A stretch of DNA of 53,689 nt from Pelomonas caseinilytica (GCF_021353235.1 NZ_JAJTWT010000020.1:1-53689), one strand, 5' to 3'. Positions 20,770 through 30,088 are shown, counted from the first letter of the stretch. A program made the numbers and translations. The notes: generated from the sequence alone by a model not told the origin.

Positions 20770-21756
20770 GTGACTTCGCTCGCTTCGCCCCTGCGCCGCC
20801 GCTGGCAAGCCTGGTGGCAGGCCCGCCAGCCCGTGGCCGACACGCACGCCACGACCCAGCGCAACGTCTACATCGTGCCGACCATCGCCGGCCTGGCGTT
20901 CTGCGGCACGCTGGGCGTGCTGCTGCTGGCCTCGATCAACGAGCAGCTCAGCCTCGGCTATGCCCTGACCTTCGCGCTGACCGGGGCGGGCCTCGCGTCC
21001 ATGCACACCACGCACGCCAACCTGCGCGGCCTGGAGATGGACCTCAAGGCGCCGGACGGCGTGCACGCGGGGGACGAGTTCACGCTGGAGCTGCGCATGC
21101 ACAACCGCGGCCACGCCCGCTTCGGCATCGCCGTCAGCGCCCAGCTCGACAGCGGCGCCACTGAGCCCGCCTGGGTGGACGTGCCGGCCCTCGGCCATGC
21201 AGCGCTCAAGCTGCGGCTGCCCGCCGGCCGGCGCGGCCTGCGCGAACTGCCGCGCCTCATCGTCACCACGCGCTTCCCCCTGGGCTTCTTCCGCGCCTGG
21301 AGCTACTGGCGGCCGGCCAGCCGGGTCTGGGTCTACCCGCGCCCCGACGACGTGCCGGCCCCCTTCCCGCCCCAGGCTGAAGCCGGCGCCGGCGAGGCCG
21401 CAACGGCGCGCGCCGCCCCCGGCGGCACGGACTTCTCCGGCGTGCGCGCCTACCGCCGCGGCGACTCGCTCAAGCAGATCCTGTGGCGCAAGTCCGCCCT
21501 GGCCCTGGAGCAGGGCCTGCCGCTGTGGGTGCGCGACACCGAGTCGCCCCTGTCCCGCGACCTCTGGCTGGACTGGCGCGACACCCAGGGCCGCGACACC
21601 GAAGCCCGGCTGTCACGCCTGACGGCCTGGGTGCTGGCCGCCGAGCGCCAAGGCCTGCCCTACGGCCTGCGGCTGCCCGCAGGCGAGACGCCGCCGGGCC
21701 TGGGCCCGGCCCACCGCCAGGCCTGCCTGGAGCGGCTGGCGGAGTTCGAGGCATGA
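20770..21756 (+). CDS. DUF58 domain protein, MoxR partner
   Basis: 328 residues. Two hydrophobic segments come early (about 35-80: IAGLAFCGTLGVLLLA and LGYALTFALTGAGLAS). Then comes an extracytoplasmic-like beta region and the DUF58 signature FSGVRAYRRGDSLKQILWRKSA near residue 220. A GTG start at 20770 is used; no better ATG fits. It follows MoxR by 13 bp and overlaps the next gene by 4 bp (ATGA), so the three are translationally linked. The role is probably in a MoxR-dependent cell-envelope complex (inference). Confidence 0.9.
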   Translation: MTSLASPLRRRWQAWWQARQPVADTHATTQRNVYIVPTIAGLAFCGTLGVLLLASINEQLSLGYALTFALTGAGLASMHTTHANLRGLEMDLKAPDGVHAGDEFTLELRMHNRGHARFGIAVSAQLDSGATEPAWVDVPALGHAALKLRLPAGRRGLRELPRLIVTTRFPLGFFRAWSYWRPASRVWVYPRPDDVPAPFPPQAEAGAGEAATARAAPGGTDFSGVRAYRRGDSLKQILWRKSALALEQGLPLWVRDTESPLSRDLWLDWRDTQGRDTEARLSRLTAWVLAAERQGLPYGLRLPAGETPPGLGPAHRQACLERLAEFEA

Positions 21757-23792
21757 ACACGGTGGCGACCTCCCCTGCCCCATCCACCGGCTGGTGGGCG
21801 CGCCTGCCGCGCGACACGCGGGACAGCCTCTTCCTGCTCGGCGTCATCGCCGCCGTCGTCGCCCCGCATGCCACCCACCTGCCCTGGTGGAGCAGCGCAC
21901 TCACCGGCGTGGTGCTGGCCTGGCGGGGACTGCTGGCCTGGCGCCAGCGCCCCCTGCCCAGCCGCTGGGGGCTGTTCGGCATCGTCGTCATCTACGCCGG
22001 CATGACGTGGCTGACCTTCCGCACCCTCGTCGGCCGCGAGGCCGGCATCACGCTGCTCGTCATGCTGATGGCGCTCAAGACGCTGGAGTTGCGGGCGCGC
22101 CGCGATGCCTTCGTCGTGTTCTTCCTCGGTTTCTTCCTGGTGCTGACGCAGTTCCTGTACTCACAGTCGCTGCTGACGGCGCTGTGGTCCCTGGCCTCGC
22201 TGTGGGGCCTGCTCGCCGCCGTGGTGCTGGCGCAGATGCCCACCGGCGTGCCCAGCATCGCCATCGCCGCGCGCCGCGCAGCGGGCACGACGGCCCTCGG
22301 CCTGCCGGTGATGGTGTTGCTCTTCGTGCTCTTTCCGCGCATCGCGCCGCTGTGGGGCGTGCCCACCGAGGCCATCGGCCGCACGGGCCTGTCCAACCAG
22401 CTCGAGTTCGGCGCGATGAACGAGGTCGCCAACGACGACAGCATCGCCCTGCGGCTCAAGTTCGAGGGCCCCCTGCCGCCGCCGGACCAGCGCTATTTCC
22501 GCGGCCCCGTGCTGACCCGCTTCGACGGCAAGACCTGGCGCGCGCCCAGCCCCGCCGTCAGCCAGAGCTGGCTGCGCGGGCGCGACGACCTCGCCACCAC
22601 CGGCCCCGCCGTGCGCTACGAGATGACGCTGGAGCCGCTGCGCCTGCCCGTGCTGCCGCTGCTGGAGATGAGCCCGGGCGGCCCGGGCAGCGAGATGGCC
22701 CTGGTCGACCTGACGGTCACGCGCGGCCCCGAGCTGCAGTGGCTGTCGCCGCGGCCCATCACCGAGCGTCTGCGCGTGCAGGCCTCGGCCTACGCCGGCT
22801 GGCAGGCCGGCCTGCGGCGCAACCGCCTGCAGCAGGCCACCGACCTGGAGCTGCCGCCCGGCCTCAACCCCCGCAGCCTCGCCTGGGCGCGGGCGCTGAG
22901 CGAGCAGCCGCGCTTCGCCGGCCTGGCCGCCGGCCCGCGGGCCGAGGCGCTCGCCGCGGCGCTGCTGGAGCATGTGCGGACCAACGACTTCCTCTACACC
23001 CTCTCGCCCGGCCGCTACGGCGAGGCCTCGCCCCACGTCATCGACGAGTTCTGGCTCGACCGCCGCCTGGGCTTCTGCGAGCACTTCGCCTCGGCCTTCG
23101 TCGTGCTGATGCGCGGCATGGGCGTGCCGGCGCGCATCGTCACCGGCTTCCAGGGCTGGGATGCCGAGGCCCAGGACGGCTACCAGGTCGTGCGCAACGC
23201 CAATGCCCACGCCTGGGCCGAGTTCTGGGTGGAGGGCCGCGGCTGGGTGCGCAGCGACCCGACCGCAGCCGTCGCGCCCAACCGCGTCACCGAAGGCCTG
23301 GCGCTGCGTCCGCAGCCGGGCGTGATCGGGCAGCTCAACCCGACGCTGTGGCGGGCCTTGCGCAACGGCTGGGAGACGCTGGACAACCGCTGGCAGCAGT
23401 TGGTGCTGAACTACTCGCGCCAGAACCAGTTCGACCTGCTCAAGCGCCTGGGCTTCGCCCAGCCCGACTGGGCCGCCCTGGGCCAGGCCCTGGCCGGCGT
23501 CATCCTGCTGCTGGCGACGGCCTCGGCCGGCTGGATACGCTGGAGCAGCCGGCCGCACGACGCCTGGAGTCGCCAGCGCGCCCGCATCGCCGCCCTGCTC
23601 GCCCGCGCCGGCGTGCCGGCGCCGGCCCACGAAAGCCCCGCCGCCTGGGCGCGCGCCCTGCGCCGGCAACTGGGCCAGAAGGCCGAGCCCGCGGCGCAGT
23701 GGCTGGAGCGGCTGGAGCGCCATCGTTATGCCGGCTCTGCGCCGCCCGCCTGGGCGGAGTTCCGCACCGCGGCCCGTATGCTGCGGGCGTGA
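21753..23792 (+). CDS. tgpA: TgpA-like membrane transglutaminase (DUF3488 + transglutaminase core)
   Basis: 679 residues. The first about 190 residues carry five or six membrane segments (DUF3488), followed by a periplasmic domain with the transglutaminase core: LGFCEHFASAFVVLMRGMGVPARIVTGFQG (catalytic Cys), NAHAWAEFWVEGRGWVRSDPTA (His and Asp). A C-terminal TM (near 580-600) and a DUF4129-like tail follow. This matches TgpA, a periplasmic-facing transglutaminase-like protein described in Pseudomonas. The start at 21753 overlaps DUF58 and the stop overlaps mltB (TGATG). Confidence 0.92.
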   Translation: MNTVATSPAPSTGWWARLPRDTRDSLFLLGVIAAVVAPHATHLPWWSSALTGVVLAWRGLLAWRQRPLPSRWGLFGIVVIYAGMTWLTFRTLVGREAGITLLVMLMALKTLELRARRDAFVVFFLGFFLVLTQFLYSQSLLTALWSLASLWGLLAAVVLAQMPTGVPSIAIAARRAAGTTALGLPVMVLLFVLFPRIAPLWGVPTEAIGRTGLSNQLEFGAMNEVANDDSIALRLKFEGPLPPPDQRYFRGPVLTRFDGKTWRAPSPAVSQSWLRGRDDLATTGPAVRYEMTLEPLRLPVLPLLEMSPGGPGSEMALVDLTVTRGPELQWLSPRPITERLRVQASAYAGWQAGLRRNRLQQATDLELPPGLNPRSLAWARALSEQPRFAGLAAGPRAEALAAALLEHVRTNDFLYTLSPGRYGEASPHVIDEFWLDRRLGFCEHFASAFVVLMRGMGVPARIVTGFQGWDAEAQDGYQVVRNANAHAWAEFWVEGRGWVRSDPTAAVAPNRVTEGLALRPQPGVIGQLNPTLWRALRNGWETLDNRWQQLVLNYSRQNQFDLLKRLGFAQPDWAALGQALAGVILLLATASAGWIRWSSRPHDAWSRQRARIAALLARAGVPAPAHESPAAWARALRRQLGQKAEPAAQWLERLERHRYAGSAPPAWAEFRTAARMLRA

Positions 23793-24859
23793 TGTCGCTG
23801 AAGTCCCGCTCCCTGCTCGTCGCCGCCAGCCTCCTGCTGGCCCTCTCCGTCCAGGCCAAGCCGCGCCACGCCAAGGCGCCACCGCCGCCCCAGCCCCTGG
23901 GCCCGCGCCCGGCCCTCGTCGCCTTCGCCGACGACCTCGCCACCACCCAGGGCTGGGACGCGGCAGCCCTGCGCGAGCAGCTTGCCCAGGCGCTGGACCT
24001 GCCGCGGGTGCGCCAGCTCATCCTGCCCGCCAAGGCCGGCATCGCCAAGAACTGGACGGCCTACCGCGACCGCTTCATCGAGCCGAAGCGGCTCGACGCT
24101 GGCGTGGCCTTCTGGGATGAGAACGAGGCCGCCCTGGCGCGCGCCGAGAGCCAGTACGGCGTGCCGGCCGAGGTGGTCATCGGCATCCTCGGCGTGGAGA
24201 CCTTCTACGGCCGCATCACCGGCGGCTTCAAGGTGCTGGACGCGCTGGCGACGCTGGCCTTCGACTTCCCCGATGAGCACCCGCGCGCCGCCGAGCGCCA
24301 GGCCTTCTTCCGCAAGGAGCTGGCCGAGTTCCTCAAGCTGTGCCGCGAGAACGGCCTGGACGCCGCCGACGTGCGCGGCAGCTATGCCGGCGCCCTGGGC
24401 CTGCCGCAGTTCATGCCCGGCAGCTGGCGCCAGCACGCCGTGGATTTCGACGGCGACGGCCGCATCGACCTGATCGCCAGCCCCGCCGACGCCATCGGCA
24501 GCGTGGCCCACTACCTGGCCGAGTACGGCTGGAAGCCCGGCCAGGCCACGCACTACAGCGTCAGGCTGCCCACCGCGCCGGCCGCGCGCCGCCACCTGCT
24601 GGCGCCCGACATCAAGCCCAGCTTCAGCGCCGCCGACCTGATCGAGGCGGGCGCCGAACCGTCCGAGGCCGCGCGCGACCATGCCGGCCCCATGGCCGTC
24701 ATCGAGCTGCAGAACGGCCCCAGGAAGCCCACCACCGTGCTGCTCGGCACCGAGAACTTCTGGGCCGTCACCCGCTACAACTGGTCGGCCTATTACGCGC
24801 TGGCGGTCATCGAGCTGGGCCAGGCCGTCAGGGCCCGGCGCCTGCAGGCACGTCAGTAG
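23792..24859 (+). CDS. mltB: Lytic murein transglycosylase B
   Basis: 355 residues. A signal-like N-terminus (LLVAASLLLALSVQAKP) precedes an SLT_2 lytic transglycosylase domain: VPAEVVIGILGVETFYGRITG with the catalytic Glu, SYAGALGLPQFMPGSWRQHAVDFDGDGRIDL, and VTRYNWSAYYALAVIELG at the C-terminus. It cleaves peptidoglycan glycan strands to form 1,6-anhydromuropeptides. No lipobox is evident, so this is more like a soluble form. It is translationally coupled to tgpA by TGATG. The 3' end overlaps the convergent cyanophycinase gene by 7 bp. Confidence 0.93.
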   Translation: MSLKSRSLLVAASLLLALSVQAKPRHAKAPPPPQPLGPRPALVAFADDLATTQGWDAAALREQLAQALDLPRVRQLILPAKAGIAKNWTAYRDRFIEPKRLDAGVAFWDENEAALARAESQYGVPAEVVIGILGVETFYGRITGGFKVLDALATLAFDFPDEHPRAAERQAFFRKELAEFLKLCRENGLDAADVRGSYAGALGLPQFMPGSWRQHAVDFDGDGRIDLIASPADAIGSVAHYLAEYGWKPGQATHYSVRLPTAPAARRHLLAPDIKPSFSAADLIEAGAEPSEAARDHAGPMAVIELQNGPRKPTTVLLGTENFWAVTRYNWSAYYALAVIELGQAVRARRLQARQ

Positions 24860-25935
24860 GGATAGGGCATCAGCACGCCGGCCTCGGCGGAGATGAAATA
24901 GGGCGACTCGGTCGGCCAGGTGGCGAGGTTGTACTGCCCGCCGGCCACGCGCTTCTCGACCTGCAGGCTGCGGAAGGTCAGCGGCGTCTTGGCCTTGACC
25001 GTCGTCGGCGCCACCGTCGGCTTGAGGAAGTAGGCACTGCCGGTGCGGCCGCCCGCGCCGTCGTCGTTGCCCATGACGGTGGCGATGTCGCCGTCCACCA
25101 CCACGGCCGTCTGCTCGTCGACGCCGATGCCGCGCAGCGACTGCCAGCCGGCCCAGCCGTCGGCCGACAGACGCGCCAGGAAGGTGACGAGCCGGCCCAT
25201 GCGGTCGCGGGTGACGAGGTGGGCGTCGGTGATGACGCCCGCCATCAGCGGCAGCGCGTTCAGGAAGCTGCGGTCCAGCGTGACGTTGCGGTTGTAGGGG
25301 TTGGCCAGGGCGTCGGCCGAGGTCACCGACTGGTTGGCGCCGGAGTAGTCGAACTGGCCCAGCACCGCCAGGCCCGCGCTGGTCCCGCCGAAGGGCACGT
25401 GCCGGGCCACGGCCGCCTTCATGGCGGCTTCCAGGGGCGTGCCGGCCCAGAGGGCGATGTAGGTGGACTGGTCGCCGCCGGCGATGAAGAGCACGTCGGC
25501 GCGGTTGACCAGGTCCAGCACCTCGGGCGCGCTGGAACCGTTGCGCGTCTTGAGGACGATGGACTCGACCGAGTCGACGCCGTCCATCGCCATGAGGTAG
25601 GCGTTGTAGCCGTCGGCGCCAGAGGTGCGCAGGATGACGACGTCGACCTTGGAAGCCGTGCCGCCGCGGGCCTTGGCGATCATGGCGCGGAAGGCGTCGT
25701 CCACGTCGATGCCGCCGCCCATCAGCACGAGCAGGTTGCTCGCGGGCTGGGGCGGCAGGGCGTCGGCAGCGCTGCCGCTGCGGTAGAGGTCGTAGTCCTT
25801 GGTGCTGACCGTCGCCTTGGCGCCGGAGCCGGCGCTGCCGCCGCCGGCCCAGGCCGGCGCGGCGGCCAGGGCCGCGCAGAGCAGGCCCAGGGAAATGATG
25901 CGGCGCAGCCGCGACAGAGCTTGCGAGCCTTCCAT
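24853..25935 (-). CDS. Exported cyanophycinase (peptidase family S51)
   Basis: 360 residues. The signal peptide (ISLGLLCAALAAAPAWA) is followed by an S51 peptidase domain: LLVLMGGGIDVDDAFRAM, the nucleophile elbow PFGGTSAGLAVLG with Ser186, and FIAGGDQSTY. Cyanophycinases cut cyanophycin into Asp-Arg dipeptides. The exported form resembles CphE enzymes that degrade external cyanophycin. No cyanophycin synthetase is seen in the window. The frame extends far upstream on this strand but similarity begins at the signal peptide, so ATG 25935 was used. Confidence 0.88.
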   Translation of the reverse strand: MEGSQALSRLRRIISLGLLCAALAAAPAWAGGGSAGSGAKATVSTKDYDLYRSGSAADALPPQPASNLLVLMGGGIDVDDAFRAMIAKARGGTASKVDVVILRTSGADGYNAYLMAMDGVDSVESIVLKTRNGSSAPEVLDLVNRADVLFIAGGDQSTYIALWAGTPLEAAMKAAVARHVPFGGTSAGLAVLGQFDYSGANQSVTSADALANPYNRNVTLDRSFLNALPLMAGVITDAHLVTRDRMGRLVTFLARLSADGWAGWQSLRGIGVDEQTAVVVDGDIATVMGNDDGAGGRTGSAYFLKPTVAPTTVKAKTPLTFRSLQVEKRVAGGQYNLATWPTESPYFISAEAGVLMPYPY

Positions 25936-25987
25936 GCGACGTCTCCTGGTGCATGCAGCGACCCGGCGAGTGTAGGCAGGGCCGGCG

Positions 25988-28396
25988 TCAGAACGACAGC
26001 TCCGGCTCGGGGGGTGCCGCCTCGTCAGCCGGTGGACCGGGCAGTTCGGAAGGCGGCGTCCTGCGGTCCCGCCAGTAACGCGGTTCGCGCGCGCGCTCGC
26101 ACAGGCCCGCCGGCGGGGGTTGGCCGCTGTGCCAGCGCCAGGCGCCACAGGCCGGAGTGGAGACGATGGCGATGCCGGCCGCCTGGTAGCGCGCCAGCAC
26201 GGCCGGCGCGGGATGGCCGAAGCGGCTGCGGTAGCCCGCCTGCACGATGCCGACCGCGGGCCGCACCGCCGCCAGCAGCTCGTCGCTGGAGGAGGTCTTG
26301 CTGCCATGGTGGGGCACCAGCAGCACGTCGGCGCGCAGGTCGGCCTCGCGCCGCGCCAGCGCCCTCTCCTCCCCGGCCTCCAGGTCGCCGGCCAGCAGCG
26401 CCCGCCGCCCCGAGGCCGCGCTGATGCGCAGCACGCAGGACAAGTCGTTGGACTTGAGGCCGGCCTCGTAGTGGGCCGGCGTGGGGTGCAGCAGCTCGAA
26501 GCGCACACCATCCCAGGTCCAGGACTGGCCGGCCTCGCAGCGCGCGGCAGCCCCGCCGCCGGCCAGCAGGGGATGCGCCGGCTCCAGTGAACTGCGCAGT
26601 TCGGCCACCGGCAGCGCCCGCATCAGGCTCGCCGCGCCGCCGACGTGGTCACCGTCGCGGTGGCTCAGCACCAGCGCGTCCAGCCTCCGCACGCCCAGGC
26701 CGCGCAGCAGCGGCAGCAGCACCCGCTCGCCGGCGTCGGCGCCCGGCGAGTAGCCGGGGCCGGCGTCGAAGACCAGCACATGCCCGGCCGTCCTGACGAC
26801 GACGGCATTGCCCTGGCCGACGTCGGGCGCCAGCAGCTCGAACTCGCCCGCCGCCGGCCGCGGCACGGCCGGCCACAGCAGGGGCAGGGTCATCGCCAGC
26901 CCCGCCAGGCGAAGCCGCCACGGCAGGCGCATCACCATCAGCGCCGCACCCAGCAGGGCCAGGGCCTGGGCGGCCAACGGCGCCGCCGGCAGCCACCACA
27001 CCGCCGCGGGCCAGGCCGCAAGCAGGCGGAGCCAGGCCATCAGGCCCTGCATGAGCACGGCGGCCAGCGTCCACAGCGGTGGCCAGAACCCGCCCAGCAA
27101 CGCCAGCGGCGTGACGATGAAGCTGATCAGCGGAATGGCCGCCAGGTTGGTCAGCAGGCCCACCACCGACAGCTGCGCGAAGCAGATGAGGCTGAGCGGC
27201 GCCAGGCCCACGGTGGCGATGCCCTGGGTGCGCAGCGCCCCGAACAGGCGAGCCCGCCAGCCCTCGGCGGGCTCGCCGCCGGCCGCCATCAGCAGCCCCA
27301 CGGCGCCGAACGAGAGCCAGAAGCCGGGCTGCATCAGCGCCCAGGGATCGGCCGCCGTGACGACGACCGCCGCGGCGAGCAGCACCAGCGGCCAGGGCCA
27401 GCGCAGGTTGAGGCTGCGCAGGGCCGCCACGGCCGCCAGCATGAGCACCGTGCGCTGGGACGGCACACCCCAGCCCGAGAACAGCGCATAGGCCAAGGCC
27501 GCGGCCACGCCGAGCCAGCGCGCGGCGGTCGGCGCGGGCAGGCGCAGGCACAGCCGAGAACTGCGGCGCCACAGCGGCCCCGCCAGCGCGGCGGCCAGCC
27601 AGGCGAACAGGGTGACGTGCAGACCCGAGACGCTGAGCAGATGGGCCACGCCGGTGTCGCGGAACAGCGCCCAGTCGGCATGGCCGATGGCGTTCTGGTC
27701 GCCGAGGCTGAGCGCCGCCAGCACGCCGGCCATGCCGGGGTCGGCCACGTGGTCGCGGATGGCGCTGCGCAGCCGCTGGCGTGCCGCGTCCAGCGACCAC
27801 CACGGCGCCGGCTGCAGCCGCTCGGCCGCGCGCACCACGCCGGTCGCCCGCAGGCCCTGCTCGAAGAGCCAGAGTTCGGCATCGAAACCGCCCGGGTTGG
27901 CCAGCCCGTGCGCCCGCTTGAGCCGGGCCGTGAAGCGCCAGCGCTCGCCGGCCGTGACCGCCGCGACGCGGCCCGGCAGCTCGTAGGCCAGCAGCATCAG
28001 CCGCCGCGGCACCTCGGGCGCCAGGGCCTGCGGCGTCGGGCCCACCGACTCGACCTCGAACTCGAAGCGCCAGCCCGGCACGCCGCCCTGGCCGGTCACG
28101 GCGATGGGCAGGGAATCGACCCGGCCGACGAGCACCAGGTCCCGGCCCTCCCAGGCGGGGTGGAGGTCGGCGGCCAGGCGCAGCTCGGCCCTCAGCGCGC
28201 CCTGGGCGAATGCCAGCAGGGCCGCGCCGGCGGCGAGCGCGAACCGAGGCCGCCGGCGCCACCACGGCAGCGTGGCGAGGACGGCCAGCACGGCGGCCAG
28301 CAGCGCGTATTCGGCCGGCGTGGGCAGGCGTTCGCAGCGGTGCAGGGCCGCGAGGCCGAGCAACCATGCCAGGCCCATCGAGACGAGATCGCGCAT
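25988..28396 (-). CDS. comEC: ComEC/Rec2 DNA-uptake channel protein
   Basis: An 802-residue inner-membrane protein moving single-stranded DNA into the cytoplasm during transformation. It has an N-terminal membrane region and DUF4131 domain (~1-190), a Competence domain with many TM segments (~220-520; GVAHLLSVSGLHVTLFAW is diagnostic), and a C-terminal metallo-beta-lactamase domain (~545-780) with LVLSHRDGDHVGG and LVPHHGSKTSSS. The start is ATG 28396; upstream in-frame sequence shows no similarity. It is divergent from the RidA-like gene. Confidence 0.93.
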   Translation of the reverse strand: MRDLVSMGLAWLLGLAALHRCERLPTPAEYALLAAVLAVLATLPWWRRRPRFALAAGAALLAFAQGALRAELRLAADLHPAWEGRDLVLVGRVDSLPIAVTGQGGVPGWRFEFEVESVGPTPQALAPEVPRRLMLLAYELPGRVAAVTAGERWRFTARLKRAHGLANPGGFDAELWLFEQGLRATGVVRAAERLQPAPWWSLDAARQRLRSAIRDHVADPGMAGVLAALSLGDQNAIGHADWALFRDTGVAHLLSVSGLHVTLFAWLAAALAGPLWRRSSRLCLRLPAPTAARWLGVAAALAYALFSGWGVPSQRTVLMLAAVAALRSLNLRWPWPLVLLAAAVVVTAADPWALMQPGFWLSFGAVGLLMAAGGEPAEGWRARLFGALRTQGIATVGLAPLSLICFAQLSVVGLLTNLAAIPLISFIVTPLALLGGFWPPLWTLAAVLMQGLMAWLRLLAAWPAAVWWLPAAPLAAQALALLGAALMVMRLPWRLRLAGLAMTLPLLWPAVPRPAAGEFELLAPDVGQGNAVVVRTAGHVLVFDAGPGYSPGADAGERVLLPLLRGLGVRRLDALVLSHRDGDHVGGAASLMRALPVAELRSSLEPAHPLLAGGGAAARCEAGQSWTWDGVRFELLHPTPAHYEAGLKSNDLSCVLRISAASGRRALLAGDLEAGEERALARREADLRADVLLVPHHGSKTSSSDELLAAVRPAVGIVQAGYRSRFGHPAPAVLARYQAAGIAIVSTPACGAWRWHSGQPPPAGLCERAREPRYWRDRRTPPSELPGPPADEAAPPEPELSF

Positions 28397-28510
28397 GCCT
28401 GCCGGCTGCGCTCGCTGCTTGCGCAATGCCCCTCCCCGACGCTCTTGTTTTGATGATGTCGGGGTGTAGCATGCCGCCGTTTTTCTCTTGCGCCACCGCG
28501 CCTTTCCCGC

Positions 28511-28978
28511 ATGAGCTCCACCGCCATCCAAGCCCGGCTCGCCGAACTCGGCATCACCCTGCCGCCCGTGTCCGCTCCGGCCGCCGCCTACCGGCCCTTC
28601 ACGCGCACCGGCAACCTGCTCTTCCTGTCCGGCCACATCGCCAAGAAGGACGGCAAGCCCTGGGTCGGGCAACTGGGCAAGGATGTCGAGACGGCCACCG
28701 GCCAGCAGGCCGCGCGGGCCGTCGCCATCGACCTGCTCGGCACCTTGCAGGCCGCCACGGGCGACCTGGGCAAGGTGGTGCGCATCGTCAAGGTGATGAG
28801 CCTGGTCAACAGCACGCCGGCCTACACCGAGCAGCACCTCGTCACCAACGGCTGCTCGGAGCTGCTCGCCACGGTGCTGGGTGATGCCGGCAAGCATGCG
28901 CGCAGCGCCTTCGGCGTGGCGCAGATCCCGCTCGGCGCCTGCGTCGAGATCGAGCTGATTGCCGAGATCCGCGACTGA
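28511..28978 (+). CDS. RidA/YjgF-family protein
   Basis: 155 residues. It shows the RidA-like fold: FTRTGNLLFLSGHIAKKDGKP, QAARAVAIDLLGTLQAATGDL, VVRIVKVMSLVNSTPAYTEQHLV, and ARSAFGVAQIPLGACVEIELIAEI with the conserved Arg. The long N-terminus and the C-terminal AQIPLGACVEIE place it in the YjgF_like_1 subgroup. That subgroup may lack the enamine deaminase activity of true RidA. The ATG follows CCCGC with no strong ribosome-binding site. The stop overlaps the dsbB start (TGATG). Confidence 0.9.
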   Translation: MSSTAIQARLAELGITLPPVSAPAAAYRPFTRTGNLLFLSGHIAKKDGKPWVGQLGKDVETATGQQAARAVAIDLLGTLQAATGDLGKVVRIVKVMSLVNSTPAYTEQHLVTNGCSELLATVLGDAGKHARSAFGVAQIPLGACVEIELIAEIRD

Positions 28979-29469
28979 TGTTCATCCAGCCTTCCAAGTT
29001 GCCGGCCCGAGCGCTGGCGGGCATGGCCGCGGCCAGCTTCGCCGCCGTCGCAGTGGCCTACGTCGCCCAGCACCAGTTCGGCGTCAAGCCCTGCCCCTGG
29101 TGCGTGCTGCAGCGCCTGGTGTTCCTGCTGATCGGCACGGCGTCCTTCCTCGGCTGGCTGATGCAGGCCAAGCGGGCCTTGCGCCAGGGCTTCGTCGTGC
29201 TGGTGCTGATGCTGTGCGCGGCCGGCCTGACGGCGGCGGTCTTCCAGCACGAGGTGGCCTCGCAGAGCGCGAGCTGTGCCCTCGGCCTGGCCGACAAGAT
29301 CGTCACGGCCCTGAACCTCGAGGACCTGTGGCCGTCGATGTTCATGATCACGGCCAACTGCGCGGATGCGGCGGCGTACCGGTTCGTGGGGCTGCCGTAT
29401 GAGGTGTGGAGCGGGATGCTCTTCCTGGGCTTGGGCGCGATGGGTGTGGTGGTGCTGGGGAAGCGCTGA
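28978..29469 (+). CDS. dsbB: Disulfide bond formation protein B (quinone-linked DsbA oxidase)
   Basis: 163 residues and four membrane segments. The first periplasmic Cys pair is C39-PW-C42 (usually C-VL-C in E. coli). The second, non-adjacent pair is C100 (QSASCALG) and C128 (ITANCADAA). The layout of quinone-reactive Cys, loop and DsbA-reactive Cys is complete. It would reoxidise DsbA in the periplasm. The start overlaps the RidA-like stop by 1 bp. A long palindromic repeat follows. Confidence 0.93.
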   Translation: MFIQPSKLPARALAGMAAASFAAVAVAYVAQHQFGVKPCPWCVLQRLVFLLIGTASFLGWLMQAKRALRQGFVVLVLMLCAAGLTAAVFQHEVASQSASCALGLADKIVTALNLEDLWPSMFMITANCADAAAYRFVGLPYEVWSGMLFLGLGAMGVVVLGKR

Positions 29470-29496
29470 CTGGCGGCGGAGCCTTTGCGACTCGGT

Positions 29497-30083
29497 GCGG
29501 TTTTGGTCGGGTTGCTCTTGCATTGAGCCTTTGGAACTCGATGCACCGCCGCGGGAATCCGCCCCGCGAGGGCGGGTAACTTTCTTCTGTCAGCGCCAGA
29601 AGAAAGTCACCAAAGAAGAGGCGCTCTAAATCCAGCGCCCTGTTGCGTTGAACGCCAAGAAGTGCCCCGAGGCGAGCCGCTGCGCTCTCGCTGCTGTCCC
29701 TATGCCGAGCACCACAAATCGGACCTTCACGCCGGTTAACGCCGGCTGCACGCCGGGCTCACCAATGAAGGCACCACACCCCACGACGCGCCGCCCGAGC
29801 GGCGCTTGCATTCAACTCGTGAGTTCGGCGTGCAGCCGACGTTAGGCGGCCATGCGGCGCGATGGATGGCGCCCGGGATAGGGACAGCGGCGAGAGCGCA
29901 GCGGGTCGCCTGTAGCCTGATCCGAGCGTTCAGCGAACGAGGGTGCTCGCTTTAAAGCGCCTCTTCTTTGGTGACTTTCTTCTGGCGCGACAGAAGAAAG
30001 TTACCCGCCCTCGCGGGGCGGATTCCCGCGGCGGTGCAGAGAGTCGCAAGGCTCTTCGCAAAAGCAACCCGACCAAAGCCGCG
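29497..30083. repeat. ~590-bp long imperfect palindrome between dsbB and paoC
   Basis: Outer arms 29497-29630 and 29951-30083 are inverted copies. The inner 88-89 bp (29542-29630 and 29951-30038) are almost identical and contain AGAAAGTCACCAAAGAAG; the outer parts have diverged. A second pair of 34-bp arms (29670-29703 and 29878-29911, 2 mismatches) and a third pair in the centre continue the symmetry. No convincing gene lies inside. The arm motif is, from memory, a dispersed repeat seen often in Burkholderiales genomes. It fills the gap of more than 300 bp between dsbB and the oxidoreductase genes. Confidence 0.85.
29734..29847 (+). other. attC-like site in the centre of the palindrome
   Basis: GGTTAAC at 29734 and GTTAGGC at 29841 are positioned as the R'' and R' boxes of an integron recombination site. 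GTTAGGC fits the GTTRRRY consensus exactly; GGTTAAC misses RYYYAAC at one base. Inner arms GGCTGCACGCCG and CGGCGTGCAGCC act as L'' and L', and a central GCGCCGC/GCGGCGC hairpin closes the fold. The 114-bp length is within the attC range. No integrase is seen. It may instead just be the core of the larger inverted repeat. Confidence 0.4.
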
Positions 30084-30088
30084 GCCGC

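Noticed and set aside
29648..29845. Small protein genes inside the long palindrome
   Set aside because: The frames simply translate repeat arms and show no conserved-looking protein features.
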